This document shows, one piece after another, positions 16,486-24,218 of a stretch of DNA of 64,000 nt. The notes under the pieces were generated by a model that worked only from the letters and a program-made list of their open reading frames with translations, made no database searches and had not been told where the DNA came from. The first letter of the stretch is position 1; every line of letters begins with the position of its first letter. Position numbers and translations under genes: made by a program. The stretch is from Flavobacterium sp. KACC 22763 (GTDB lineage: Bacteria > Bacteroidota > Bacteroidia > Flavobacteriales > Flavobacteriaceae): assembly GCF_028736155.1 (NCBI RefSeq), contig NZ_CP117879.1, positions 1,302,001-1,366,000 of the forward strand. Reading direction: 5' to 3'.

Positions 16486-17679
16486 TTATAGAAATAAAAG
16501 TTGTTGTTCTTCGAATAATTTAAAATCAAAATCATTTTTAATCTTTTCTTTGTTTCTAAACTCGTGTAGATAGAATCTGAATTTGTTATTAAACCAAGTC
16601 AGCAATTTTTTATCTGTAGTCAAATCATTGTCTTCTAACAATAAATTTAACGCAACGATGTAGCTTACTTCTTGGTTATTAGAGTAGTATTCTCTAAACA
16701 AACTTTTCGCAAGGCGCTTTTTGATAGTAGTTGTAGAAAGGTCTATTTTTGGTTTTTTGTTGACTATTGGGGCATATTTGCAAACTTCATTTTGAATCTT
16801 TTTGAAATCAAAAAATTCAATTGTTTTCTCTTTATTGATTTGACTTTTCCCAGTATTTTCCTTAAGTTCAAAGAAGCCTCTGTTTGCAATTTGAGTTAAT
16901 TCAAGAAGCATATTTTTATCAAAAATATTCCAAGTCATAGCCTGAGTAACTTCCTTATTGAGTTTACTATGTTCTTGTAGACCTCTAAAAAAAGAAGCAT
17001 TTAATTGATACTCAAAACGCCAAATGTTCTCATTTACAAAATCATTGGCTTTGTAGTAATTATTTATATATGGTTTTTCTGTTAATTGTAGTGACAGGGT
17101 TTTGTTGTAGCATCTTATAAGTTTTTCGCTCGTACGTTTACCAATTTGAAAACCATTAAGCAAAGAAGTGCCTTTATAAGTTTCAAAATACGCTTGAATA
17201 TTTTTAGGACGCCCCGAAATAAGGTATCGACCTCTATTAATATTATTATACAAGTCACGGTAAGTATGGTCTTTGTCACATCTATCAAAACATATATCAA
17301 GTCTGTTAACGGCTTTAAAGTAATTGTTGGTTTCATCGCAAAATTTATCTAAAATGGTTTTTAATTCGTTTAATGTTTTTGTGTAGAATAAATGATTTTC
17401 AAACTGGAATTGAGCCAAATTCTCATTTATTATTGCACTTCTTGGAGATGCAAGATATTGTCCGATTTTTTCATCTTTATAATATACATCGCTTCTATTT
17501 TGAAAAATTTTTGTTCCATAATCATACTGATGCATTTTAAAATCAGAATCTTCGGAGAAGTCACCAAACGGTTGACCCTCTAAATTGATAATCAAATAAT
17601 CAATATTTACAAGAACTTTCTTGGACTGTATGTTTTTTTGTCGCCTTCTTGATTGGTGACGCTCTTTATATGAAATCAT
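16486..17679 (-). CDS. rolling-circle replication initiator, Rep_trans-like
   Basis: 397 residues. Conserved blocks of the Rep_trans / replication initiation factor family are visible: AVNRLDICFDRCDK (about 123-136), GFQIGKRTSEKLIRCYNK (176-193) and WRFEYQLNASFFRGL (220-234). Basic N-terminus (KERHQSRRRQKNIQSKK) and Lys/Phe-rich C-terminus. Members nick and religate one strand at the double-strand origin of rolling-circle plasmids and ssDNA phages. The catalytic Tyr cannot be assigned with certainty. It is preceded by a perfect hairpin at 17707-17730 that is a good origin candidate, and followed 3 bases later by the 55-aa gene. Confidence 0.85.
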   Translation of the reverse strand: MISYKERHQSRRRQKNIQSKKVLVNIDYLIINLEGQPFGDFSEDSDFKMHQYDYGTKIFQNRSDVYYKDEKIGQYLASPRSAIINENLAQFQFENHLFYTKTLNELKTILDKFCDETNNYFKAVNRLDICFDRCDKDHTYRDLYNNINRGRYLISGRPKNIQAYFETYKGTSLLNGFQIGKRTSEKLIRCYNKTLSLQLTEKPYINNYYKANDFVNENIWRFEYQLNASFFRGLQEHSKLNKEVTQAMTWNIFDKNMLLELTQIANRGFFELKENTGKSQINKEKTIEFFDFKKIQNEVCKYAPIVNKKPKIDLSTTTIKKRLAKSLFREYYSNNQEVSYIVALNLLLEDNDLTTDKKLLTWFNNKFRFYLHEFRNKEKIKNDFDFKLFEEQQLLFL

Positions 17680-17706
17680 GGTTTATTGATAGTTTTGGGT
17701 GAGTTA

Positions 17707-17737
17707 GTTGCCGTTATACCCAACGGCAACTTTTTTT
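17707..17737 (+). other. perfect hairpin plus T7 tract upstream of rep: origin (dso) or antisense-RNA terminator
   Basis: GTTGCCGTT (17707-17715), loop ATACCC, AACGGCAAC (17722-17730), then seven T on the plus strand. It lies in the 72-base gap between the 88-aa gene and rep. On the plus strand it is a textbook terminator, though no plus-strand gene ends here; it could end an antisense RNA running over rep. As DNA it could be the Rep nicking hairpin. Both roles are known in pT181-type replicons. Confidence 0.65.
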
Positions 17738-17751
17738 GACTTTGAGGAATT

Positions 17752-18018
17752 TTAAAATTGTAATTCTAATTGCTGAAAAATTGGATTTGGTTTGTTGTAA
17801 TAAATATCAATTTGACTTTTAACATCTGCCCAGCGATAATAATTTACATCTGTTGTCTTTTGGTGATAGACAACAAGCGACAGGCCTTTCTCATAAGTAG
17901 TGAGAATGATAAAATTATTTCGATACTCCTTTTGGTTAAGCGTTTTAAGGTAATGATAAAACGCTTTTTCATTCAATTGATAATCAACTGGAACGAAAGG
18001 TTTTAAAAACTCGACCAT
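17752..18018 (-). CDS. element early gene, 88-aa unknown
   Basis: 88 residues, soluble, aromatic-rich (YQLNEKAFYHYLKTLNQKEY; NNFIILTTYEKGLSLVVYHQ). Its ATG overlaps the stop of the 113-aa gene by one base (TAATG). It lies directly before the hairpin and rep, so a role in replication control is plausible. No family recognised. Confidence 0.55.
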   Translation of the reverse strand: MVEFLKPFVPVDYQLNEKAFYHYLKTLNQKEYRNNFIILTTYEKGLSLVVYHQKTTDVNYYRWADVKSQIDIYYNKPNPIFQQLELQF

Positions 18019-18359
18019 TATACTAAGTCGTGTTTAATTAATTTTTCAAGCAAATGTTTGTGAGACCTCACACAAAATGTAAACACCTTAGTTCGATGTT
18101 TTGCAGAAGTAATTTCTAAAACATACATATCATTACACGTAAGCGGTAACAATTGAAGTTTTATGGAGTTTTTTGTTCCCTTAAAGCGAAGAAAGAATAA
18201 GCTATTAAGTTGGATTGTTTTAAAGAACGGTGAAACTGTTCTTGTAAAATTTCGAATACAGAATTTTTTATTATGGTTCATTAACTGAACTTTTATTAAA
18301 AATTCTTGGTATTTGCAATCGAATTCGGTTTGCGATTGCAATAATTGTCTTTGGTTCAT
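18018..18359 (-). CDS. element first gene, 113-aa unknown
   Basis: 113 residues, basic (pattern LNSLFFLRFKGTKNSIKLQL; ITSAKHRTKVFTFCVRSHKH), no membrane helix. It is the promoter-proximal gene of the cassette and is coupled to the 88-aa gene. Likely a regulator or nucleic-acid-binding early protein by position; no recognised domain. Confidence 0.55.
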   Translation of the reverse strand: MNQRQLLQSQTEFDCKYQEFLIKVQLMNHNKKFCIRNFTRTVSPFFKTIQLNSLFFLRFKGTKNSIKLQLLPLTCNDMYVLEITSAKHRTKVFTFCVRSHKHLLEKLIKHDLV

Positions 18360-18431
18360 AGAATCTTATTTTTGGTGAGAAATAAGTCTATGACGTAAGA
18401 AAATGTTTCGCTTTTAGTTTAAAAAAGGAGT

Positions 18432-18462
18432 AAAATGTAGATTTAGTAGAACTTTGTATAAA
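18432..18462 (-). promoter_or_regulatory. candidate promoter of the element operon
   Basis: On the minus strand TTTA (18462-18459), 19 bases, then TACATTTT (18439-18432): one mismatch in each of the TTTG and TAnnTTTG consensus boxes, correctly spaced. It lies about 75 bases before the first gene's ATG. Confidence 0.45.
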
Positions 18463-18497
18463 TTATAGGTCAAATTGAGATAACCCTAAAAAGGGGC

Positions 18498-18881
18498 TTA
18501 TTCATATAATTTATTCAAAATCATCTCTTTTGGTACAATATCGCCTCCACCATTTTTTGTAAACTGAATTACGTCATCTTTTACAAATAAAACTGCGCTG
18601 GACGAAATACCGTCTTTGTCTTTTAATTTTATTTGCGCTTTATCGCCGTGCGGATAAACATGTCCGGTAACTTCCAAAATTCCAGAATTTAAATCTTTGT
18701 GTTCGCTTGTAACTTCTGCGGTTCCAAAAATCTTATAATTTGACTGAGCTATCGTAATTCTAAAAATATATTCTTTCTTACAGTCTTTGCATTTTTGGCT
18801 TCCCCAAGTTCCTGAGAATTTGTTTTGCTGTGAGAATGCTTGCATGGAAATTAAAAATGCCAGGAAAAGAAATTTTTTCAT
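18498..18881 (-). CDS. small exported hypothetical protein
   Basis: The ATG at 18881 gives a standard signal peptide (MKKFLFLAFLISMQAFSQ); the longer frame adds ten residues without purpose. The mature 109 residues begin KFSGTWGSQKCKDCKKEYIF with a C-x2-C pair and read like a beta-barrel/lipocalin-type fold (GTAEVTSEHKDLNSGILEVT). Predicted periplasmic. Function unknown. First host gene to the right of the cassette. Confidence 0.72.
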   Translation of the reverse strand: MKKFLFLAFLISMQAFSQQNKFSGTWGSQKCKDCKKEYIFRITIAQSNYKIFGTAEVTSEHKDLNSGILEVTGHVYPHGDKAQIKLKDKDGISSSAVLFVKDDVIQFTKNGGGDIVPKEMILNKLYE

Positions 18882-18921
18882 TGTAGTTTGTTTTATTAAA
18901 ATCTGAACCAAATATAAATCA

Positions 18922-18951
18922 AAAAAGCATCACAAATTTGCGATGCTTTTT
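18922..18951 (-). terminator. terminator between two exported-protein genes
   Basis: AAAAAGCATCACAAA (18922-18936) pairs with TTTGCGATGCTTTTT (18937-18951) with one mismatch, 16 bases downstream of the minus-strand gene ending at 18968. Confidence 0.8.
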
Positions 18952-18967
18952 CTAAATTCTTCAAAAT

Positions 18968-19384
18968 CTATAATTTTTTCAAATAAACCGATTTTCCATT
19001 TAATGATACATCAATTTGATTGTTTTTTTCGTTAAACGTAGTTCGTAAAGCATTCCCGTTAAAAATGGTAACCTCGCCATATACATGACCAGCTTCACTA
19101 GATGTATAATCAAATTTTACTTTTTTGTTTCCTGGCTCGATACCTAATTTGTAACTTGAAAATTTTGTGCCTCTTAAATCAAAATCTTGCTGAGAATCGA
19201 TAATTTTTCCATCAGCATAAAAATTGGTAACCGATTTGCTCAATGTAATGTCTGGATAATACTGGTTTACTTTTTTTAAGAGTTCATATTGCTCAACACT
19301 GGCTTCTTCTTGTTTGGATGTAATCGTTTGAGCAAATGAAATCGTTGTGAATAAAACTGCTGCTAATAAAAGGTACTTTTTCAT
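18968..19384 (-). CDS. small secreted protein, paralogue of the protein at 10777-11238
   Basis: 138 residues, signal peptide MKKYLLLAAVLFTTISFAQ. The mature part contains KVNQYYPDITLSKSVTNFYA, alignable to the protein at 10777-11238. The rest is beta-rich (KLGIEPGNKKVKFDYTSSEA; VYGEVTIFNGNALRTTF). Predicted periplasmic; unknown function. Its position opposite its paralogue across the element suggests either ancient tandem duplication split by insertion or chance clustering. Confidence 0.72.
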   Translation of the reverse strand: MKKYLLLAAVLFTTISFAQTITSKQEEASVEQYELLKKVNQYYPDITLSKSVTNFYADGKIIDSQQDFDLRGTKFSSYKLGIEPGNKKVKFDYTSSEAGHVYGEVTIFNGNALRTTFNEKNNQIDVSLNGKSVYLKKL

Positions 19385-19490
19385 AATTTTAATTTAAAGA
19401 TTAATAAATAGTAACACTAAATAATGTTGGCAATTACTTTAATTTATTGTTATAAACTTTATCAAGTTATACTACAAGATATGAAATCTT

Positions 19491-19498
19491 TACCTTTG
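19491..19498 (+). promoter_or_regulatory. -7 element of the MFS gene promoter
   Basis: TACCTTTG matches TAnnTTTG exactly, 29 bases before the ATG. The -33 box is poor (TTAT at 19 bases). This gives a short leader for the transporter gene. Confidence 0.6.
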
Positions 19499-19527
19499 CA
19501 GAAAATTATAAGCCACTTTTTAAGATA

Positions 19528-20757
19528 ATGACAACAAAAAAATATATTCAGCTGATTCTAATATTAGGTTCTTTAACAGCTCTTGGTCCTTTTTCAATCG
19601 ATATGTATTTGCCTGGTTTCTCAGGAATTGCAAAGGATCTAAATACTTCTGCAGCAAAAGTTTCTATGAGTTTATCCAGTTATTTTATCGGAATTTCTGC
19701 CGGACAATTGCTTTATGGACCTTTATTAGACCGTTTCGGACGTAAAAAACCTTTATTTATTGGGCTTTTGATCTATATTCTCGCTTCTTTAGGATGCATT
19801 TATGTTGCTGATATTGATGCTTTTATAATGCTTCGTTTTATTCAGGCTATTGGAAGCTGCGCTGCTACAGTTGCTTCGGTAGCTATGGTTCGTGATTTAT
19901 TTCCTGTAAAAGATATTCCAAAAGTATTTTCTCTTTTAATGCTCGTTGTTGGGCTTTCTCCAATGCTGGCACCTACTATTGGCGGTTATGTTACCGAAGA
20001 TTTAGGCTGGCATGCTGTCTTTTTTATACTAATGTGTATGGGAATCGTGATCTTGGCCGCTTCACAATTTGGGCTTCCAAATACATATAAACCTGATACT
20101 TCGATATCGTTGAAGCCAAAACCGATTTTATCTAATTTTCTTTTAGTTTTAAAAGAGCCTCAGTTTTATACGTATGCGTTTACAGGCGCTGTCGCTTTCT
20201 CTGGATTATTTTCTTATGTAGCAGCTTCTCCACTTGTTTTTATGGATATTTATAAAGTCGATGCTAAAACGTACGGATGGATTTTTGCCCTTATGTCAGT
20301 TAGTTTTATTGGATCTAGTCAGTTAAATTCTATGCTGTTAAAACGATTTTCAAGCGAACAGATGATTTTCGGCGCTTTAATTTCTCAATCTATAATCAGT
20401 ATTATATTCTTGATTTTGGCTTTAAATGATCTTTTAGGATTGTATCAAACTATCGGAATGTTATTCTTATTCTTGGCTTGCTTAGGAATTTCAAATCCAA
20501 ATACTGCTGGATTAACGCTCGCTCCTTTTGCTAAAAATACTGGAAGCGCTTCGGCATTAATGGGTGCAATTCAGCTTGGAATTGGTGCTTTGGCTTCGTT
20601 TGCAGTTGGTGTTTTTGTAAAAAATTCTGTGACTCCAATGGTAGTTATTATGACGACTACAACTATTACGGCATTTATAATTTTAAATATAGGAAAACGT
20701 TTTATCAAACAAAAAGTAGAATTATCCGCAGAAGACAGCATTGCTTCTGTTCATTGA
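19528..20757 (+). CDS. MFS drug-resistance transporter, Bcr/CflA type
   Basis: 409 residues with about 12 transmembrane helices. The N-terminal signature LGPFSIDMYLPGFSGIAKDL is typical of the Bcr/CflA drug:H+ antiporter-1 family. The loop 2-3 motif GPLLDRFGRKKPLFIG is the MFS motif A. Motif C-like segment LVVGLSPMLAPTIGGYV in helix 5 marks an exporter. Inner-membrane proton-driven efflux of small drugs is the likely role; the substrate cannot be read from sequence. Confidence 0.92.
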   Translation: MTTKKYIQLILILGSLTALGPFSIDMYLPGFSGIAKDLNTSAAKVSMSLSSYFIGISAGQLLYGPLLDRFGRKKPLFIGLLIYILASLGCIYVADIDAFIMLRFIQAIGSCAATVASVAMVRDLFPVKDIPKVFSLLMLVVGLSPMLAPTIGGYVTEDLGWHAVFFILMCMGIVILAASQFGLPNTYKPDTSISLKPKPILSNFLLVLKEPQFYTYAFTGAVAFSGLFSYVAASPLVFMDIYKVDAKTYGWIFALMSVSFIGSSQLNSMLLKRFSSEQMIFGALISQSIISIIFLILALNDLLGLYQTIGMLFLFLACLGISNPNTAGLTLAPFAKNTGSASALMGAIQLGIGALASFAVGVFVKNSVTPMVVIMTTTTITAFIILNIGKRFIKQKVELSAEDSIASVH

Positions 20758-20916
20758 TATAGATTGTAAGTGATTAAAAATCAAAACGTAATAATTGATT
20801 TTGCGGTTTTATTTCTGTAATTTTATAGGACATAAAATGGAATGGAATCCAGAAACCATTTTAAAAACGGGGCGAAACCGAAAAGCCACATGAGTAGGAA
20901 TAAATTTCTAAAGATT

Positions 20917-21189
20917 ATGCCTAAATATGTTATTGAAAGAGAAATCCCAAATGCTGGTAAACTTACATCTGATCAATTAAAAAGTATTTCGCAGGCTTCC
21001 TGCGGTGTACTTAATCAACTAGGAACTCAAATTCAATGGGTAAACAGCTATATTACAAATGATAAATTGTATTGCATTTATATAGCACCAAATGAAGAAA
21101 TGGTTTATGAACACGCAAAATTAGGAGGTTTTCCTGCCAACTCAGTAAATCAGGTTACAGGAATAATAGACCCAACTACAGCGGAATAA
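20917..21189 (+). CDS. DUF4242-type small protein
   Basis: The frame is open from an ATG at 20842, but the third methionine (20917, MPKYVIEREIPNAGKLT) begins where the family normally starts, giving 90 residues. Pattern: YVIEREIPNAG, then CGVLNQLGTQIQWVNSYIT, then YCIYIAPNEEMVYEHAKLGG and FPANSVNQVTGIIDPTTAE, as in the SCO4226/DUF4242 ferredoxin-like family, some of which bind nickel. Probably cytoplasmic. Monocistronic, followed by a strong terminator. Confidence 0.82.
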   Translation: MPKYVIEREIPNAGKLTSDQLKSISQASCGVLNQLGTQIQWVNSYITNDKLYCIYIAPNEEMVYEHAKLGGFPANSVNQVTGIIDPTTAE

Positions 21190-21211
21190 ATGGTTAATTT
21201 TTAAATTTTTA

Positions 21212-21313
21212 AAATTCCAAATTCCAATTTGTTGAAAAATAAAAAAGGCAAAAAACAAGTGTTTTTTGCCTTTTTTAGTATTTAAAGCTTTCCAGCTTTG
21301 GAATTTGGAATTT
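21212..21313. repeat. AAATTCCAAATTCCAA-family arms enclosing a terminator
   Basis: AAATTCCAAATTCCAA (21212-21227) faces TTGGAATTTGGAATTT (21298-21313). The enclosed hairpin is the terminator at 21241-21276. A further TTGGAATTT follows at about 21319. The same arm occurs at about 26425, 28216, 34122 and 56728. Confidence 0.8.
21241..21276. terminator. bidirectional terminator with 16-bp stem
   Basis: AAAAAAGGCAAAAAAC (21241-21256), loop AAGT, GTTTTTTGCCTTTTTT (21261-21276), between the convergent DUF4242 and NDH-2 genes. Confidence 0.92.
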
Positions 21314-21334
21314 CAAAATTGGAATTTCTATAAT

Positions 21335-22600
21335 TTAGTTTTGTGTCTTTTTATCTGGACGAATAATCATTCTAAGCGATTGATCTTTTGCGAAATATGC
21401 TACCATCCAATTCCAGAAAGTATTTAATCTGTTTCTATAAGTTATCAGCGAAATTAAGTGAATGAATAGCCAAATAATCCAAGCGAAGAAACCTTTAAAA
21501 TGCCATTTTGGACTTGGCAAATCTACAACAGCTTTTGCTTTTCCGATAATTGCCATTGATCCTTTATCTTTGTAAGCAAAAGGTTTAAGAGGTTTATTGA
21601 CAACCATGGCTTTAAAATTCTTAGCCAGATTTAAACCTTGCTGAATAGCTACTTGCGCCACTTGCGGGTGTCCGTCTGGGAAATTTTTATCTCCTGAAGA
21701 AATCGCTGTGTCACCAATTGCATAAATATTGTCAACACCATTTACTTTGTTGAATTCATCGGTTGCCATTCTACGGCCGCGTCCGTAACTTTCCTTTGGC
21801 ATTCCTTCGAAAATTTTGGCAGAAACTCCTGCAGCCCAGATTAAATTTTTGGTTTTTATAGTTTCTCCGTTTTCAAAATGTACCGTATCATCAACATAAT
21901 CAACAACACGAGTGTGCAATTTAACAACAACACCAAGTTTTGTAAGGGCTTCGAGAGTATCTTTTTGCGATTCTTTGCTCATTGGTGCCAATAGAGCATC
22001 TCCTCCATCGACTAAGTAAACATTACTCGCAGAGGTTTCCAATTCCGGATATTCTTTTAATAGAATATTTTTTCTCATTTCGGCAAACATTCCCGAAACT
22101 TCAACTCCAGTTGGTCCACCTCCAGCGACAACAATCGTTAATAATTTACGACGTTTGCGAATATCTTTGCAAATAGCAGCTTTTTCAAGATTTTTAAGCA
22201 ATGTATTACGCATTACGATGGCATCATTTAAAGTTTTCATCGGAATGGCGTTTTTCATCACGTTTTCCATACCAAAATAACTCGTTTCTGCGCCAGTAGC
22301 AAAAACAAGGTAATCGTATTCTAACTCTCCATTGCTTAACGTGATTTTCTTTTCTGCTGGAGAAACTGATAATAATTCGCCTAAACGAAAACTAAGATTT
22401 TTTTTACCGGCAAAGAATTTTCTAAAAGGGTAACTAATGCTCGAAGGTTCTAAAAATGCCGTGGCAACTTGATATATAAGTGGTGGAAAAAAGTTATAAT
22501 TATTCTTGTCGACAAGTGTTACTTGTATTTGAGGCTGATTTACAAGTTCTTTTGCAAGATTAATTCCTGCAAACCCACCTCCAATAATGACTATTTTCAT
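21335..22600 (-). CDS. ndh: type II NADH:quinone oxidoreductase (NDH-2)
   Basis: Non-proton-pumping FAD enzyme that passes electrons from NADH to the quinone pool at the inner membrane. 421 residues. FAD motif VIIGGGFAGINLAKEL (residues 3-18), quinone/FAD-site motif NYNFFPPLIYQVATAFLEPS, NADH motif VVAGGGPTGVEVSGMF (about 160-175), second FAD motif NIYAIGDTA, substrate-end motif HPQVAQVAIQQG. The C-terminal hydrophobic stretch (FFAWIIWLFIHLISLITY) anchors it to the membrane. A 14-base palindrome lies upstream. Confidence 0.93.
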   Translation of the reverse strand: MKIVIIGGGFAGINLAKELVNQPQIQVTLVDKNNYNFFPPLIYQVATAFLEPSSISYPFRKFFAGKKNLSFRLGELLSVSPAEKKITLSNGELEYDYLVFATGAETSYFGMENVMKNAIPMKTLNDAIVMRNTLLKNLEKAAICKDIRKRRKLLTIVVAGGGPTGVEVSGMFAEMRKNILLKEYPELETSASNVYLVDGGDALLAPMSKESQKDTLEALTKLGVVVKLHTRVVDYVDDTVHFENGETIKTKNLIWAAGVSAKIFEGMPKESYGRGRRMATDEFNKVNGVDNIYAIGDTAISSGDKNFPDGHPQVAQVAIQQGLNLAKNFKAMVVNKPLKPFAYKDKGSMAIIGKAKAVVDLPSPKWHFKGFFAWIIWLFIHLISLITYRNRLNTFWNWMVAYFAKDQSLRMIIRPDKKTQN

Positions 22601-22661
22601 ATATGTTGTATTAAGTAGGATTATAAAATAATTCCTTATAAATATACAACTTTAATATGCA

Positions 22662-22675
22662 ATGACAATTGTCAT
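22662..22675. promoter_or_regulatory. 14-base perfect palindrome upstream of ndh
   Basis: ATGACAATTGTCAT is perfectly palindromic, about 62 bases before the ndh ATG and just past the helicase stop. It looks like a dimeric regulator's operator; which regulator is unknown. Confidence 0.45.
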
Positions 22676-22680
22676 ATTTA

Positions 22681-24015
22681 TTACTTTTTGAATTTTTTAA
22701 CTGTTTTTTCAACTATATCGATTTTGTTCTGTAAGACATAACTTGCCATTAATTTCTCGATTAGTTCGTCTTTCGTTAAATGATGAAAAACTGTTTTTAC
22801 TTTCGTTTTTAAATCTGCAGAAAGTTCGTGATTTGGTTTTGTTTTAAAGATTTGTCTCGCCCACAAAAGCATATTATTTTCTTCTACACTTGCCGCTGAA
22901 GGTTTTTTAAACTCAGAAAATTTAATTCCTAACTCTCTTTCAAAATCAGCAATTTCAAAGACTTCTTCTTGCTGTAATACTGTTAAAGAAAGCCCTTTTG
23001 CTCCTGCCCTTGCGGTTCTTCCACTTCGGTGCACATAATTTTCGTAAGTGTCAGGCAAATGATAATTAATGACATACGAGATTTCTTTTACATCGATTCC
23101 TCTCGCAGCCAAATCGGTAGCAACCAAGATATTAATATGACCTTCACGAAACTGCTCCATAATTCGGTCACGAATACCTTGTGTCAAACTTCCGTGAAGT
23201 GCTCCCGAAGAGAATTTGTTAATTGCCAGATTTTTGGCTAATTTATTTACAGCAGCTTTGGTTTTACAGAAAATAATACCTCTTTCGCCATCTCTTGAGT
23301 TCAAGAAATGCATTAAAACTTCTAGTTTTTCAATAGGATCAACCACAATATATTCGTGATCAATTCCTTCATTACCAACAGTTTCCATATTGGCGCTTAT
23401 TTGAACTGCATTTTTATTCAAATAATTCTGAATCAGCTGTTTTATCGTTCCAGGAAGTGTTGCCGAGAACAATAATGTGCGGTGCTTTTTAGGCAATTCA
23501 GCGATAATTTCGTCTAAACTTTCTTTAAGAATCGCCACCATTTCGTCAGCTTCATCTAAAACTAAATATTCAGCTTTTTTAATGTCAATAGCTTTTCGCT
23601 GAATCAAATCAATTAAACGACCTGGCGTTGCCACAACGATTTGAGCGCCTTCTTTTAATCTTTCTATTTGCGGTTTTATTGGAGTTCCTCCGCAAATTGA
23701 AGCAATAGATATATTCGCAATATATTTTGAAAAACTTTCTAAATTTCTGAAAATCTGCTGTCCCAGTTCTCTTGTTGGAACTAAAATTACGGCTTGAACT
23801 GTTGTCGATTCTGCATTTACCAATTTTAATAAAGGCAATCCAAAAGCAGCTGTTTTTCCGGTTCCTGTCTTGGCTAAACCAACAATATCACGGGTTTCGT
23901 CCAAAAATAACGGAATTGTTTTTTGTTGAATTTCTGTTGGTTCAACAATGTTTAATTCGCTTAAAGCTTTTAAAATTGGAGCTGAAATTCCTAATGTTGA
24001 GAATGGTTTAGACAT
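22681..24015 (-). CDS. DEAD-box ATP-dependent RNA helicase
   Basis: 444 residues. Ordered motifs: Q motif (EPTEIQQKTIPL), motif I AKTGTGKTAAFGLP, Ia PTRELGQQI, GG and TPGRLIDLI, motif II VLDEADEM, motif III FSATLPG, then helicase C domain with IIFCKTKAAVN, ATDLAARGIDV and HRSGRTARAG. It unwinds short RNA duplexes in ribosome assembly or RNA decay in relatives. The C-terminal extension after about residue 375 is short and Lys-rich. Separated from the next gene by a composite palindromic repeat. Confidence 0.94.
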   Translation of the reverse strand: MSKPFSTLGISAPILKALSELNIVEPTEIQQKTIPLFLDETRDIVGLAKTGTGKTAAFGLPLLKLVNAESTTVQAVILVPTRELGQQIFRNLESFSKYIANISIASICGGTPIKPQIERLKEGAQIVVATPGRLIDLIQRKAIDIKKAEYLVLDEADEMVAILKESLDEIIAELPKKHRTLLFSATLPGTIKQLIQNYLNKNAVQISANMETVGNEGIDHEYIVVDPIEKLEVLMHFLNSRDGERGIIFCKTKAAVNKLAKNLAINKFSSGALHGSLTQGIRDRIMEQFREGHINILVATDLAARGIDVKEISYVINYHLPDTYENYVHRSGRTARAGAKGLSLTVLQQEEVFEIADFERELGIKFSEFKKPSAASVEENNMLLWARQIFKTKPNHELSADLKTKVKTVFHHLTKDELIEKLMASYVLQNKIDIVEKTVKKFKK

Positions 24016-24065
24016 GTTCTTTAATTTTGTTTGCTTCGCCCGTTCGGCATTCTGCCTCGGGTTAA

Positions 24066-24200
24066 GTTTCAGGTTTCAAGTTACACCAAAAACTTAATAA
24101 GTTGAAAGGAGAAATTACATTTACTATGAAATGCTATTTCTCCTTTATAAATTATAATACTGTTTTAGATTCCAACAACTTGAAACATGAAACCTGAAAC
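24066..24200. repeat. GTTTCAGG-family palindromic repeat, copy 2, with internal hairpin
   Basis: Outer arms GTTTCAGGTTTCAAGTT (24066-24082) and the inverse ending ATGAAACCTGAAAC at 24200. Inside, AAAGGAGAAAT (24105-24115) pairs with ATTTCTCCTTT (24136-24146). Followed by AAATAAAACT as in copy 1. Confidence 0.8.
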
Positions 24201-24218
24201 AAATAAAACTTTAAATTA

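Larger units (their letters stand above)
11855..18470 (-). mobile_element. integrated small virus-like element (rolling-circle, probable ssDNA phage)
   Basis: About 14 genes on one strand with spacings of a few bases or 1-8 base overlaps, in an otherwise loosely packed chromosome. Contents: Rep_trans-type initiator, small DNA-binding-like protein, beta-rich capsid candidate, several small membrane proteins, a membrane-anchored peptidoglycan-processing protein and late unknowns. No integrase, Zot/pI-like ATPase, terminase, portal or tail gene is seen. Borders are approximate: the left one is set at the terminator hairpin and the right one upstream of the first gene. No convincing long direct repeat was found. 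The plan recalls FLiP (a flavobacterial ssDNA phage with a membrane) more than inoviruses, but this is inference. Confidence 0.75.

Noticed and set aside
17115..17583. Plus- and minus-strand ORFs of 60-73 codons inside rep
   Set aside because: They lie wholly within the Rep reading frame, have hydrophobic low-information sequences typical of shadows of AT-rich coding DNA, and lack start signals.
11310..18460. ACTTTGT present near both ends of the element as a possible att core
   Set aside because: Only seven bases match and the flanks do not align; expected by chance in AT-rich DNA. Not listed as attachment sites.
11855..18470. Inovirus (filamentous) prophage
   Set aside because: No Zot/pI ATPase and a lysozyme-type protein is present, which filamentous phages do not need; kept only as a less likely alternative.
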